A DNA stretch of 64,000 nucleotides from Jeotgalibaca sp. MA1X17-3 (lineage in GTDB: Bacteria > Bacillota > Bacilli > Lactobacillales > Aerococcaceae), in assembly GCF_021513155.1 (NCBI RefSeq), contig NZ_CP090983.1:434001-498000 (forward strand), written 5' to 3'. A model generated the notes under the pieces. It was not told where the DNA came from and ran no database searches. It saw only the letters and a list, made by a program, of their open reading frames with translations. Below, piece after piece: positions 1 to 9,249 of the stretch (positions within the stretch are counted from its first letter, which is position 1; each line of letters begins with the position of its first letter). The translations under genes were made by a program, and so were the position numbers.

Positions 1-1472
1 GTTTAGATAAACACTATACAGACAATGAATTGATTAAATTTAATCGTGAGGGTTTTTCGACGGAAACGATTTTTATTATAGTACTTGAAAATTGCAGGGA
101 GTATGGTATTCAACTTTCCGACTTTGTCCTACAAAATCTTGTCTTTCATATTGCTTTGGCGATTAAAAGAAATGAGAAGGGTTTTACAATTGACGATCTT
201 TCTGTAGATAGTGATATTGAGTATAGTAAAGAACTGTTTGTTGCCAATAAGATTGTCACAAAGATAGAAAATCTTATGACAATCACATTCTCAAAAAACG
301 AGGCTAACTATATTGCTTTATACTTGAAATCAAAATCAAATAACTCGCAGACGATGGCGTTAAGCAACAATATAGACATATCTATTCGCCACGAAATTAT
401 TGATGCTTTAAAGTTTATGCAAACGCAATGTCTAACAAAATTTTCAATGGATCAACAGCTGATTAAAGGAATAGAAGTTCATTTTGAACCTTTACTTACA
501 CGTTTACGATTAAATATTCACTTAAAAAACCCATTGGTTGACGAAATAAAAGAAAAGTATAGCGAAATATTTACTGTAACGAAAAAATGTTTTTCTAAAC
601 TTCCTACTTTAAAAATATATGATGTGGATGATAATGAGATAGCATATATTGCTTTACATATTCTTGCTGCAGTTGAGCGGTTCAAAAAAAATCATAAAGT
701 AAATGTGGTAGTGATTTGTGCGACCGGACTGGGGAGTGCACAGATGCTAAAAAACCGCTTAGAAAATACGTTTGCTGCTAATATGAACATTGTTGATGTA
801 ATTAGCTATTATCAACTTAATGATGATATTTTAAAGGATATCAATTTACTAATCACTACTATTGATATTTCTACATCCTTTTATAATGTACCAGTGATTA
901 AAGTGAGCGTATTTCTTAATAAGAAAGATATTGAACACTTAAATCAAGCGATGCGTGCTTTTTCTTTCGTCAATGAGGAATCAAAGAGAGTAATAACCGA
1001 AGAAAATCATATAAATACCTTGTTTGATCATTATTTTAATGAAAATCGATTTATGGTATTTGAGTCGCTCATTAGTCGTGAAGAGGCGCTTAAACAAATG
1101 ATTAACCAATTAACAGATGCGGAGAGTACCCAATTCAAGGAAGAATTAATTACACAAATCCAAGTTAGAGAGCATTTTGGTACACTTACTTTTACTCAAG
1201 AAGTGGCCTTTCCGCATCCGGCACATCCAATTGGTCTACACAGCGAAAGCATTGTCGGCATAATTCCGAGGGGCTTGAAATGGGATTCTGAGCATCCTGA
1301 TATCAAGATTATCATACTCATGTCACCCTCTCGTATTGAAAACAAAGGATTAGAAATTATAAATAGAGGACTCGCTGAATTTATTAGTAATAAGGAAAAT
1401 ATTTTAAGACTTGTTCAAGATGCCTCTTTTCAGCAGTTCAAAAATTTATTTATAGAAACATTGTACGATTAA
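1..1472 (+). CDS. PRD-domain PTS transcriptional regulator with EIIB/EIIA modules, 5' partial
   Basis: The reading frame is open to the left edge (first full codon at base 3), so the N-terminal HTH part lies outside the window; the TTG at 30 is not a convincing start. What remains is a PRD pair, then an EIIB-like module with a Cys loop (CATGLGSAQML), then a mannitol/fructose-type EIIA module with its His in FPHP (about residue 400). This is the LicR/MtlR/BglG-type layout, in which PTS phosphorylation of the PRD and EII modules sets activator or antiterminator activity. The EIIC gene begins 24 bases downstream, so it is very likely the local regulator of the following sugar operon. Whether it binds DNA or RNA cannot be judged without the missing N-terminus. 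Confidence 0.85.
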   Translation, partial: LDKHYTDNELIKFNREGFSTETIFIIVLENCREYGIQLSDFVLQNLVFHIALAIKRNEKGFTIDDLSVDSDIEYSKELFVANKIVTKIENLMTITFSKNEANYIALYLKSKSNNSQTMALSNNIDISIRHEIIDALKFMQTQCLTKFSMDQQLIKGIEVHFEPLLTRLRLNIHLKNPLVDEIKEKYSEIFTVTKKCFSKLPTLKIYDVDDNEIAYIALHILAAVERFKKNHKVNVVVICATGLGSAQMLKNRLENTFAANMNIVDVISYYQLNDDILKDINLLITTIDISTSFYNVPVIKVSVFLNKKDIEHLNQAMRAFSFVNEESKRVITEENHINTLFDHYFNENRFMVFESLISREEALKQMINQLTDAESTQFKEELITQIQVREHFGTLTFTQEVAFPHPAHPIGLHSESIVGIIPRGLKWDSEHPDIKIIILMSPSRIENKGLEIINRGLAEFISNKENILRLVQDASFQQFKNLFIETLYD

Positions 1473-1496
1473 AATATATTTTTAAGGAGATTAGTT

Positions 1497-2819
1497 ATGG
1501 AATCAAAAAAATTTAATAAATTTGTCAATCTTTTGAATAAATTTGCGGCTAAGGTAAATAATCAGAAATATATTATCGGTATTAAAAATACATTTGCAAC
1601 GTTATTACCCGTTATTATGGCAGGTGCATTTGCAACGCTATTTTCCTCCGTTGTATTCAGTCCAGAAATTGGATTAGCTCAAATTTCCAGCCTCAGTTTT
1701 TTAGCAGAATTAAAACCGATTGCAGATGTAATCAATTATTTCACGATGAATTTCTTAACAATTTATGTTGTCTTCGTTTTAGGACATGAGATTGGAAAGT
1801 TAAATAAATTAAAAGGGGTTTTTCCTGGGGTTGTTTCGGTAATCTCATACTTGGTACTGAATCCATCATTTATTAATTTTGTAACAGAAGATGGTGTTAA
1901 TCTTGAGATTAAAAATGTTCTTAGCCGTCAATATACAAATCCAGAAGGCTTATTCTTAGGTATGTTCATGGCTGTTTTGTCAATTGAGCTCTACACATGG
2001 CTTGGAAATCAAGACAGACTAAAGATTAAGATGCCAGACTCTGTGCCAGAAGCTGTATCTAATAGTTTTTCGTCACTTATTCCGACTATCTTTACAGTTA
2101 CTATTTCAGCAACATTTGGTTTTGCAATTCATTTTATTACCGGTATGTATGCCTCAGAGATTATTTATTCACTTGTACAAAAACCGTTAGAAGGACTGAT
2201 TCAAGGGCTACCAGGAATCTTACTCTTAATGTTTGTAGCACAAGTATTTTGGGTAGTGGGTATTCATGGGATGCAAATGGTTAAACCAATTCGTGAACCT
2301 CTATTATTAGCAGCAATCGCTGCAAATACAGCTGCTTTCCAAGCAGGTGAAGCAGTACCAAATATTGTGACGATGCCTTATTGGGATATCTTTATGACTT
2401 TTGGGGGTTCTGGTGCGACGTTGGGATTATTAATCTCTATATTCCTCGTATCTAAACGTCCAGATTATCGTAAAATAGCAAAAATGTCATTTATACCCGG
2501 TCTATTCAACATCAATGAACCACTTATTTATGGTTTACCAATTATGTTAAATCCAATTTTGGCTATTCCGTTTATCGTGACACCATTAATCACAGGTACA
2601 ATTGGTTATTTTGCTATTTCGCTCGGATTTGCGGCTAGATCTGTTGTAATGGTTCCATGGACAGTCCCGGCAATTATTAATGGTTACCTCAGTACAGCAG
2701 GAGATTTAGGAACGGTATTTACACAAATTATCTGTATCATTGTTTCAATTCTTATTTACCTCCCATTCGTTAAAGCAGCGAATAGCTCGATGATTGATGA
2801 AACGCAAGCACTAAATTAA
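1497..2819 (+). CDS. PTS lactose/cellobiose-type EIIC permease
   Basis: This 440-residue polytopic membrane protein has the length and hydrophobic pattern of CelB/LacE-type EIIC subunits, including a central motif FNINEPLIYGLPIMLNP that is characteristic of the sugar-binding region of this family. It would carry a beta-glucoside across the membrane while EIIB phosphorylates it. The start is supported by AAGGAGA before ATG. It lies between the PRD regulator and the separate EIIB and EIIA genes, so the transporter is split over three polypeptides as in the cellobiose/chitobiose systems. Substrate cannot be read from EIIC alone; the downstream enzymes suggest a glucosyl-gluconate (see findings). 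Confidence 0.92.
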   Translation: MESKKFNKFVNLLNKFAAKVNNQKYIIGIKNTFATLLPVIMAGAFATLFSSVVFSPEIGLAQISSLSFLAELKPIADVINYFTMNFLTIYVVFVLGHEIGKLNKLKGVFPGVVSVISYLVLNPSFINFVTEDGVNLEIKNVLSRQYTNPEGLFLGMFMAVLSIELYTWLGNQDRLKIKMPDSVPEAVSNSFSSLIPTIFTVTISATFGFAIHFITGMYASEIIYSLVQKPLEGLIQGLPGILLLMFVAQVFWVVGIHGMQMVKPIREPLLLAAIAANTAAFQAGEAVPNIVTMPYWDIFMTFGGSGATLGLLISIFLVSKRPDYRKIAKMSFIPGLFNINEPLIYGLPIMLNPILAIPFIVTPLITGTIGYFAISLGFAARSVVMVPWTVPAIINGYLSTAGDLGTVFTQIICIIVSILIYLPFVKAANSSMIDETQALN

Positions 2820-2848
2820 AAAAATAAATGATAGAGAGGATAATTAAA

Positions 2849-3169
2849 ATGGCTCAATTGAATATTATGTTAGTTTGTTCTGCAGGAATGAGTACAAGTA
2901 TGTTAGTAAAAGTGATAAAAGAAGAGGTTCAAAAACAAGGCTTGGATGCAAATGTCTTTGCAAAGCCGTCCACTGAAGCGATTGAATATTTAGAAGCTGA
3001 ACCAGTAAGTGTGCTCTTGCTAGGGCCGCAAGTTGGATTTATGGAAAATAATTTCAAAGAAGTGGTAGGGGAAAAGGAAATTCCAATTGCTGTGATTAAT
3101 CCCATCAGTTACGGCACGATGAATGGTAAAAAAGTATTGGAACAAGCACTTGAATTAATAAATAAATGA
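2849..3169 (+). CDS. PTS lactose/cellobiose-type EIIB subunit
   Basis: A small cytosolic EIIB of about 106 residues. The phosphorylated cysteine is Cys10 in the loop CSAGMSTS near the N-terminus, as in CelA/ChbB proteins. It takes phosphate from EIIA and passes it to the sugar bound in EIIC. An upstream in-frame ATG at 2828 would add seven residues, but the GAGAGG ribosome binding site sits inside that extension and at proper distance from the ATG at 2849, so the shorter start was chosen. It is followed directly by the EIIA gene. Confidence 0.92.
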   Translation: MAQLNIMLVCSAGMSTSMLVKVIKEEVQKQGLDANVFAKPSTEAIEYLEAEPVSVLLLGPQVGFMENNFKEVVGEKEIPIAVINPISYGTMNGKKVLEQALELINK

Positions 3170-3180
3170 GAGGTGACGAG

Positions 3181-3516
3181 ATGGTCAATACAGAAGTAAT
3201 TATGAACTTAATTATCAACGCTGGAGGTGCCAAAAGTAGCGCAATGGAAGCTATTTATGCAGCTAAAAAAAGCGATTTTGATACAGCAACAGAAAAATTT
3301 AAATTAGCGAATGAACAAATTAGTAAAGCGCATAATGCCCAAACAAGCCTCATCAGTGCTGAAGCGAATGGTGATCATACAGAAATTAATTTAATTATGA
3401 TCCATGCACAGGATCATTTAATGACTGCTATTGCCTTCATTGATTTAGCGAAAGAATTAGTCGATTTTTACAAGCTCACACTTGAGAAAGGAAAGGATAT
3501 GTATGAAAAAACATAA
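3181..3516 (+). CDS. PTS lactose/cellobiose-type EIIA subunit
   Basis: A helical EIIA protein of 111 residues. The phosphorylated histidine lies in MIHAQDHLMTA, the conserved motif of the LacF/CelC family. It accepts phosphate from HPr and passes it to the EIIB Cys. The AGAGGTG site at 3169-3175 fits the ATG at 3181 better than the ATG at 3166, which overlaps the EIIB stop. Its 3' end overlaps the glucosidase start by 14 bases, implying translational coupling. Confidence 0.92.
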   Translation: MVNTEVIMNLIINAGGAKSSAMEAIYAAKKSDFDTATEKFKLANEQISKAHNAQTSLISAEANGDHTEINLIMIHAQDHLMTAIAFIDLAKELVDFYKLTLEKGKDMYEKT

Positions 3517-4918
3517 ATTTCTATGGGGGGGGGCTACCGCTGCAAATCAAGTGGAGGGTGCTTATCAAGAAGGCGGAAGAGGGTTATCCAATATAGATTT
3601 ATTACCTTATGGTGAATACCGCTTAGCAGTTGCGCAAGGCAAGATGCACTATTCAGAGGTACCCGAAGGTGCTTATTATCCCTCTTATGAAGCCATTGAT
3701 TTTTATAATAATTATAAAGAAGATATCCGTATGTTGGCTGACTTAGGTATGCGGGCTTATCGATTTTCTATCTCTTGGTCAAGAATCTATCCAACGGGTT
3801 TGGAAAATAAACCAAATGAAGAAGGATTACGTTTCTACGAATCGGTCATTGGGGAATTACTAAAGTATAATATTGAACCGATAGTCACAATTTCTCATTT
3901 TGATGTTCCAAAAGGATTAATGGATGCTTTCGAATCATGGAAAAGTCGCAAAATGATTGCTATGTATGAAAAATATGCAATGACTCTATTTGAGCGGTTC
4001 AAGGGCAAAGTGAAGTATTGGATTACATTTAACGAAATCAATATGATTTTGCATAAACCATTTACTGGCGCAGCTATTACAGTGAGTGAAGGGGAAGACC
4101 GCGAAGAAGTTATTTATAACGCAGCTCACTACGAAATGGTTGCCAGTGCATTGGCAACCAAACGACTCCGTGAAATTGACCCTGATGCGAAGATTGGTGC
4201 CATGCTAGCAGCTGGTGACTACTATCCGTATAGTTCTAACCCCGAAGATGTGAGGGAAGCTCAAAAGGCAAACCAAGAAACCTTTTTCTTTTTAGATGTA
4301 CAATCACGTGGAGAATATCCAAGATGGGCCCTTAATAGATTTAAGAAACGAGGCATCCATGTTGATATTACTGTTGAGGATCAAAATATACTGAAAGAAA
4401 ACACCGTGGATTATATTTCTTTTAGTTATTATGCATCCCGAACATCTAAAGCAGATACAACAGATGTCGACACCAATACAGGTAACGCAGCTGGAGGTGT
4501 TGTTAATCCTTATCTGGAGCGATCTGAATGGGGATGGATGATTGATCCATTAGGGTTACGAATTGTAATGAACAGTATTTGGGATCGTTATCAAAAACCA
4601 CTTTTCTTAGTTGAAAATGGCTTAGGTGCACGTGATATTCTTGAAGAAGACGAAAGAGTGCATGACGAGTACCGCATTGCCTATTTGAAAGAACATATTG
4701 ATACTCTCCTTCTTACCATGAAAGAAGATGGGGTTCCACTTTTAGGTTTCACCATGTGGTCCGCTATAGATCTAGTTTCCTCATCCGGTGGTGAAATGGG
4801 CAAGCGATATGGTCTTATTTACGTGGATAAAGATAATAACGGTAAAGGAACACTACGGCGCATCAAAAAGGACTCTTACGAATGGTTTAAAGCATTTCTA
4901 GCTTCATCAGATATTTAA
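3503..4918 (+). CDS. GH1 6-phospho-beta-glucosidase
   Basis: A 471-residue glycoside hydrolase family 1 enzyme. The acid/base glutamate is E178 in TFNEIN and the nucleophile is E371 in ENG. The motif SSSGGEMGKRYG near the C-terminus fits phosphate-recognising 6-phospho-beta-glucosidases rather than plain beta-glucosidases, and the PTS context agrees. It would cleave the phosphorylated disaccharide brought in by the PTS to glucose-6-phosphate plus an aglycone. ATG 3503 follows GAAAGG and overlaps the EIIA gene. Codons 8-10 include a run of nine G (3525-3533), a possible slippage site. Confidence 0.92.
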   Translation: MKKHKFLWGGATAANQVEGAYQEGGRGLSNIDLLPYGEYRLAVAQGKMHYSEVPEGAYYPSYEAIDFYNNYKEDIRMLADLGMRAYRFSISWSRIYPTGLENKPNEEGLRFYESVIGELLKYNIEPIVTISHFDVPKGLMDAFESWKSRKMIAMYEKYAMTLFERFKGKVKYWITFNEINMILHKPFTGAAITVSEGEDREEVIYNAAHYEMVASALATKRLREIDPDAKIGAMLAAGDYYPYSSNPEDVREAQKANQETFFFLDVQSRGEYPRWALNRFKKRGIHVDITVEDQNILKENTVDYISFSYYASRTSKADTTDVDTNTGNAAGGVVNPYLERSEWGWMIDPLGLRIVMNSIWDRYQKPLFLVENGLGARDILEEDERVHDEYRIAYLKEHIDTLLLTMKEDGVPLLGFTMWSAIDLVSSSGGEMGKRYGLIYVDKDNNGKGTLRRIKKDSYEWFKAFLASSDI

Positions 4919-4964
4919 AAGATGAACGATACGTTTTATTTTTTATTAAAAGAAGGAGGATATT

Positions 4965-5855
4965 ATGCATATTTCAATTGTGGGTCTAGGAAAGATGGGA
5001 CTATCGCTTGCTAAGCAGCTAAATGGTCAAGGGAAAATAATTCAAGGCTTTGATTTAAATCCTGCTATTTCGGACGTGTATTCAGATGAAAGTTTAATTT
5101 ACCTCAGTAATTTGGAAGAATTAGCAAATAGCGACAAACAAAATGTTGTCTTCCTAGTTCTACCGACAGGTGAGCCGACAAAACAAACAATTCACCAATT
5201 AAGCAGTATTCTAAATAAAAACGATATTATTATTGACTTCTCAAATTCATTCTACAAAGACTCAATTAAAAATTATAATCAACTGGATCCTCTAGGCATC
5301 CTGTACTATGATTGTGGGTTATCTGGTGGCGTAGAGGGGGCTCTGAATGGTGCATGTATGATGCTAGGCGGACCAGAAAAAGCACCATCTGAATTGTTGT
5401 CTCTACTTGCTTCACTTTGTGTGTCGGATGGATTCAGTTTTTACCCTCAACCAGGAAGTGGACATTACTTGAAAATGGTACACAATGGTATTGAATATGG
5501 AATGATGCAATCAATTGCCGAAGGATTAGAATTACTGAATGAGCAAAATAAATTTATTTTTGATTTAAATAAAGTAACAACAAATTGGAGCAATGGATCG
5601 ATTATAGAATCTTCCTTATTGAAAAATATTAAGGAAGAATTAAAAAAAGATCCACAATTAAGTGCATATGATAATAAAGTGCATGCTTCAGGTGAAGCCA
5701 AGTGGATGGTAGGCGAAGCATTGGAAGAAGAAGTCCCTGTACCTGTTATTTCATTATCCTTAATGAAACGCAATGCATCGTTATTAAATGTGGCTTTCTC
5801 AAATCAAGTCCTTTCAGCTATGCGTTTCAACTTTGGTGGACACAAAGAGTATTGA
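4965..5855 (+). CDS. 6-phosphogluconate dehydrogenase-like (decarboxylating) enzyme
   Basis: A 296-residue protein with an N-terminal Rossmann motif (VGLGKMGLSLA) and the substrate/catalytic signature KMVHNGIEYGMMQSIAEG of the 6PGDH family. The length matches the short, GntZ/YqeC-type enzymes of about 300 residues, often NAD-dependent, rather than the 470-residue Gnd. The predicted reaction is 6-phosphogluconate to ribulose-5-phosphate and CO2. An AAGGAGGA site precedes ATG. It is coupled to the following kinase by a four-base overlap, which links gluconate phosphorylation and oxidation. Cofactor preference is inferred, not read. Confidence 0.85.
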   Translation: MHISIVGLGKMGLSLAKQLNGQGKIIQGFDLNPAISDVYSDESLIYLSNLEELANSDKQNVVFLVLPTGEPTKQTIHQLSSILNKNDIIIDFSNSFYKDSIKNYNQLDPLGILYYDCGLSGGVEGALNGACMMLGGPEKAPSELLSLLASLCVSDGFSFYPQPGSGHYLKMVHNGIEYGMMQSIAEGLELLNEQNKFIFDLNKVTTNWSNGSIIESSLLKNIKEELKKDPQLSAYDNKVHASGEAKWMVGEALEEEVPVPVISLSLMKRNASLLNVAFSNQVLSAMRFNFGGHKEY

Positions 5856-7216
5856 CTAAGTATATAGCGAGTATCGATGTAGGGACAACGAATCTAAAAA
5901 TCAACTTATTTAATTCGTCATATGAAGTAATCGATACCGTAAAATTTACACATACAGACATTATTTTTACTGATACTCGATTTGAGATGAAAATTGATGA
6001 GATATGGCAAAATATGATTGGCGGTCTGAGACAGCTAATCGATAAAAATACGATAACAGATATTGAAATTGTACTGACTACAGCGATGCATAGTGTGCAA
6101 CTTATGACAAATGATTTTTCATTGTCTGGGCCATTGTTGGCTTGGACAGATAAACGAGGAACAGAAGTTATTGAGTCAATGAGCCAAGAGAAAGCAAATG
6201 ACCAATATCTTCGAACGGGTACGCCAATACACAGTATGAATCCATTTTTTAAATTAGTACATTTGCGGGAACAATTGGGTAGTTTAACGCGGATAGGTTC
6301 TCTAAAAGATATTCTTTTTTATCGTTTAACCGGCGAGTGGGCTATAGATGTAAGTAATGCTTCTAGTAGTGGGTTATACAATCTTTCTGAATTAAACTGG
6401 GATCAAGAATCCCTACAATCATTAGGTATTTCTACAAAACAATTGCCTAAAATTCAGCCCATATCATACAGTTCAATGACCTTACCAGGTTTGCTTCACG
6501 AACAAGCAACAGTTTATATTGGAACATCAGATGGCATATCTTCTAATTTTGTTTTTAATGATTTAGAAGATATCGCAGTACTTTCGTTAGGAACAAGCCA
6601 TGCAGTCCGAGTGATTCATGAAAAAATACAATGTAATGTGGATTTTCAAAATTTTTCTTACATTATTCATCCAAATGCATATCTAATCGGTCTACCAAGT
6701 AATAATGGTGCAAATATATTAGCATGGGCAATTAAAATATTTAATAGTTCATTTGATGAGCTTAATAGTGTCCTTCTTAATCCACCCGAAGTGAATACAA
6801 TCTTTCTTCCTTTCATCAATGGGGAAAGAGCACCTGTTTGGGATGATACTGCAATGGGACATTTATTCAATTTAACACGGACTAATACGAGAGAGTCTAT
6901 TTTATATGCGATTATTTTAGGGATGATTTTCAATATGAAACAAAATGTCGAACGATTAGCCGAGCTAGTGGACTTCAAAGCAATCGGACTTGTAGGTGGT
7001 GGGGCGAGGCTTGAGGCACTTCCTCAGCTCATGGCAGATATTTTGGGATATAAACTCTTCATTCCAACAATGAAAAATGCAGAAACATTGGGAAGTATTG
7101 CAGCTGTAAAGAATGAAGTCTTTCAATCTGAATATCTTATTGTAGAGCCTAATCCTCATAGGACCTATGAGAAGGCTTATAAATCTTATCAAAATAAATT
7201 ACTGAAGACCGATTGA
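5852..7216 (+). CDS. FGGY-family carbohydrate kinase, probably gluconokinase
   Basis: A 454-residue FGGY kinase. The N-terminal ATP-binding segment ASIDVGTTNLKINLF starts five residues after the proposed TTG start at 5852, which overlaps the TGA of the preceding gene. The longer open frame upstream of this TTG only shadows the dehydrogenase. A C-terminal GLVGGGARLEALPQLMADIL segment matches the family's second nucleotide-binding region. Paired with a 6PGDH-like gene, gluconate is the best substrate guess; xylulose, glycerol and other polyols are used by the same family, so this rests on context. Confidence 0.85.
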   Translation: MTKYIASIDVGTTNLKINLFNSSYEVIDTVKFTHTDIIFTDTRFEMKIDEIWQNMIGGLRQLIDKNTITDIEIVLTTAMHSVQLMTNDFSLSGPLLAWTDKRGTEVIESMSQEKANDQYLRTGTPIHSMNPFFKLVHLREQLGSLTRIGSLKDILFYRLTGEWAIDVSNASSSGLYNLSELNWDQESLQSLGISTKQLPKIQPISYSSMTLPGLLHEQATVYIGTSDGISSNFVFNDLEDIAVLSLGTSHAVRVIHEKIQCNVDFQNFSYIIHPNAYLIGLPSNNGANILAWAIKIFNSSFDELNSVLLNPPEVNTIFLPFINGERAPVWDDTAMGHLFNLTRTNTRESILYAIILGMIFNMKQNVERLAELVDFKAIGLVGGGARLEALPQLMADILGYKLFIPTMKNAETLGSIAAVKNEVFQSEYLIVEPNPHRTYEKAYKSYQNKLLKTD

Positions 7217-7296
7217 TTAAGTCAGAGGCACAATAAATCATCACACTTTTTATAATAGATTAAGTAAATGAATAGTGAAGAATTATAAAGATTGTG

Positions 7297-7327
7297 AACC
7301 TCCCATAGGTAATTGGGAGGTTTTTTT
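7297..7327 (+). terminator. Rho-independent terminator of the sugar operon
   Basis: A stem AACCTCCCA / TGGGAGGTT with an eight-base loop is followed by seven T. It closes the operon 80 bases after the kinase stop. Confidence 0.85.
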
Positions 7328-7484
7328 GTATATTCATTCTTAAGTAAACAATAGAAGGTACTAAAAAGAACAAGCGGAGGATAAAAAAAGTATTCTTTAT
7401 AATAAATCAAGTATCAATAACTTGATGATATCGATGTATGAGTAGTATGATGAAGATACGATAAAACTTATGAGGAGTGTTAGG

Positions 7485-8273
7485 ATGACATCATATGAAT
7501 TACCAAAAGTATGGAAGTGGGAAGAAGAGAATTCTGAAAAAGGTGGAAACCGTCCAACAGCGGGAAGTCGTTTTGAAAAAAAACTACCGGTAGGAGAAGC
7601 TCCTTTCCAACTTTATTCTCTAGGAACACCAAACGGAATTAAAGTTGCGGTTATGTTTGAAGAGTTAAAAGAAGCAGGGATAGAGGATGCCGATTACGAT
7701 TTGTATATGATCAATATCATGGAAGGTGATCAATTTGGAACGGATTTTGTAGAGGTTAATCCAAACTCTAAAATTCCTGCTCTGGTAGATCAAAGTGAAA
7801 ATCCACGTATGGAAATTTTTGAATCGGGCTCGATTTTACTCTACTTAGCAGAGAAATTTAATCACTTGATTCCAACCGATATTCATGGACGAAATGAGAC
7901 ATTAAATTGGTTATTTTGGCAAATGGGCGCCGGTCCATATGTGGGTGGTGGGTTTGGACATTTCTTTGCGTATGCACCTGAGAAGATGAAATATCCGATT
8001 GATCGTTTTGCAATGGAGACGAAACGCCAATTAGACTTACTTAATCAAACATTAGCCAAACGTCCATATATTGCTGGAGATACGTATACCATCGCAGATA
8101 TTGCGATTTGGTCTTGGTACGGTCTTCTAGCATCTGGGAAACTATATGAAGGTTCTTATGAATTTTTAAATATGGAAGAATACCCTCATCTTTTAGAATG
8201 GACAAAACGGATCAATGAACGACCAGCTGTTCAAAGAGGACTAGAAGTAGAGTATCAATCGATTGAAGAATAA
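7485..8273 (+). CDS. yghU: YghU-type glutathione S-transferase / disulfide-bond oxidoreductase
   Basis: A 262-residue GST-fold protein that aligns by eye with E. coli YghU along its length: an N-terminal extension ending near GGNRPTAGSRFEKKLPVG, the thioredoxin-like domain with LYSLGTPNGIKV and VNPNSKIPAL, then FESGSILLYLAEKF and a helical domain with WLFWQMG and GGGFGHFFAYAP. YghU (nu class) is known for GSH-dependent disulfide reductase and organic peroxidase activity. ATG 7485 has AGGAG seven bases upstream; an in-frame ATG at 7470 lies before that site and is less likely. It stands alone between two terminators, so it is probably monocistronic. Confidence 0.9.
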   Translation: MTSYELPKVWKWEEENSEKGGNRPTAGSRFEKKLPVGEAPFQLYSLGTPNGIKVAVMFEELKEAGIEDADYDLYMINIMEGDQFGTDFVEVNPNSKIPALVDQSENPRMEIFESGSILLYLAEKFNHLIPTDIHGRNETLNWLFWQMGAGPYVGGGFGHFFAYAPEKMKYPIDRFAMETKRQLDLLNQTLAKRPYIAGDTYTIADIAIWSWYGLLASGKLYEGSYEFLNMEEYPHLLEWTKRINERPAVQRGLEVEYQSIEE

Positions 8274-8305
8274 CTAGAAACCTTGCTTTACTTCAAAGAC
8301 GATAC

Positions 8306-8349
8306 AAAAAGACTGAGTAGGATGATCAATATCCCACTCAGTCTTTTTT
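8306..8349 (+). terminator. Rho-independent terminator after yghU
   Basis: An inverted repeat AAAAAGACTGAGT / ACTCAGTCTTTTTT about 30 bases past the stop, with a T run. Confidence 0.85.
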
Positions 8350-8488
8350 CTAAGCTCGAGATCGTAAACTTCTATTAACACCTGTTTATCCGTGATAGAA
8401 TGGAAGTAGAATATTCGTGATGATTCCTTTGATTAGCCTAATTTTACAAGGGATTGATACAAAATAAATAGAGGAGGAAGACATAAAA

Positions 8489-9175
8489 ATGAAAGCTGAA
8501 GAACATACAAGTTGCATTAGCGTCGTTCCTATTTTTAATCATTTAGACAAAGAATCTCAAAAAATCATTGCAACAAAAGCAATGCCAAGAAAATTAAAAA
8601 GAAATGATTTTTTATACCAAGCTGGAGATGTAGACGATTCTTTATACATTGTCCATCAAGGGCAGATTCGAATGACGCACTTAGCTGAATCTGGAAAAGA
8701 ACAATTGATTCGTTTATTAAATCCTGGAGAATTTACAGGAGAATGGACTATTTTTTCAGATACCAGCTATCACGAACACTATGCCCAGGCTACTCGAAAT
8801 ACGAATGTGTGCATGATTCGTCGTGAAGACTTATTAGAATTATTAAAACAATACCCAGAGATATCAACTGCCATTTTAAAAACAATGGCGAATCGTCTGC
8901 AAGAATCACAAAAGCAAACAGCTTCTATCGCAACAGAAGAAGTAACGAATCGAATTATTTATTATTTAGAAGATTTAGCACAATTAAACCAGGAAGATGA
9001 GACAACGATTGAATTACCCATGTCACGAAAAGATCTAGCTTCTTATTTAGGTACAACACCCGAAACGATTAGTCGACGTTTTAAAGAGCTTGAAGAAGAG
9101 GACTTGATTAAACAATTACCAAAAAATAAAATCTATATTCAAAGTGTTGAGGAGTTACTATTCGCTGCACGTTAA
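8489..9175 (+). CDS. Crp/Fnr-family transcriptional regulator, FLP-like
   Basis: A 228-residue regulator with an N-terminal cyclic-nucleotide-binding-like beta barrel (about residues 30-120), a dimerisation helix and a C-terminal winged helix with SRKDLASYLGTTPETISRRF. It has only two cysteines, C9 and C108, and no four-Cys [4Fe-4S] cluster ligand set. This resembles the Lactobacillus casei FLP and Lactococcus FlpA/FlpB proteins, which use a dithiol/disulfide switch instead of an iron-sulfur cluster. The recognition helix ETISRRF is of the FNR type, agreeing with TTGAT-N4-ATCAA-like boxes found before neighbouring genes. A GAGGAGG site precedes ATG. The redox-switch role is inferred from the cysteine count and positions. 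Confidence 0.88.
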   Translation: MKAEEHTSCISVVPIFNHLDKESQKIIATKAMPRKLKRNDFLYQAGDVDDSLYIVHQGQIRMTHLAESGKEQLIRLLNPGEFTGEWTIFSDTSYHEHYAQATRNTNVCMIRREDLLELLKQYPEISTAILKTMANRLQESQKQTASIATEEVTNRIIYYLEDLAQLNQEDETTIELPMSRKDLASYLGTTPETISRRFKELEEEDLIKQLPKNKIYIQSVEELLFAAR

Positions 9176-9192
9176 AAATAAATATCAATTGG

Positions 9193-9228
9193 ATCCGAAA
9201 GTCAGATGATGACTTTCGGATTTTTTTA
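9193..9228 (+). terminator. Rho-independent terminator after the Fnr-like gene
   Basis: Stem ATCCGAAAGTC / GACTTTCGGAT with a seven-base loop followed by a run of T. Confidence 0.9.
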
Positions 9229-9249
9229 TAAAAAATTCTTCTCTATTAG

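Noticed and set aside
7222..7410. Minus-strand open frame in the spacer after the kinase gene
   Set aside because: It reads through the operon terminator hairpin and has a composition unlike neighbouring proteins.
8425..8445. FNR-like half-site TTGATTAGCCTAATT before the Fnr-like gene
   Set aside because: Only one half matches; autoregulation cannot be claimed from it.
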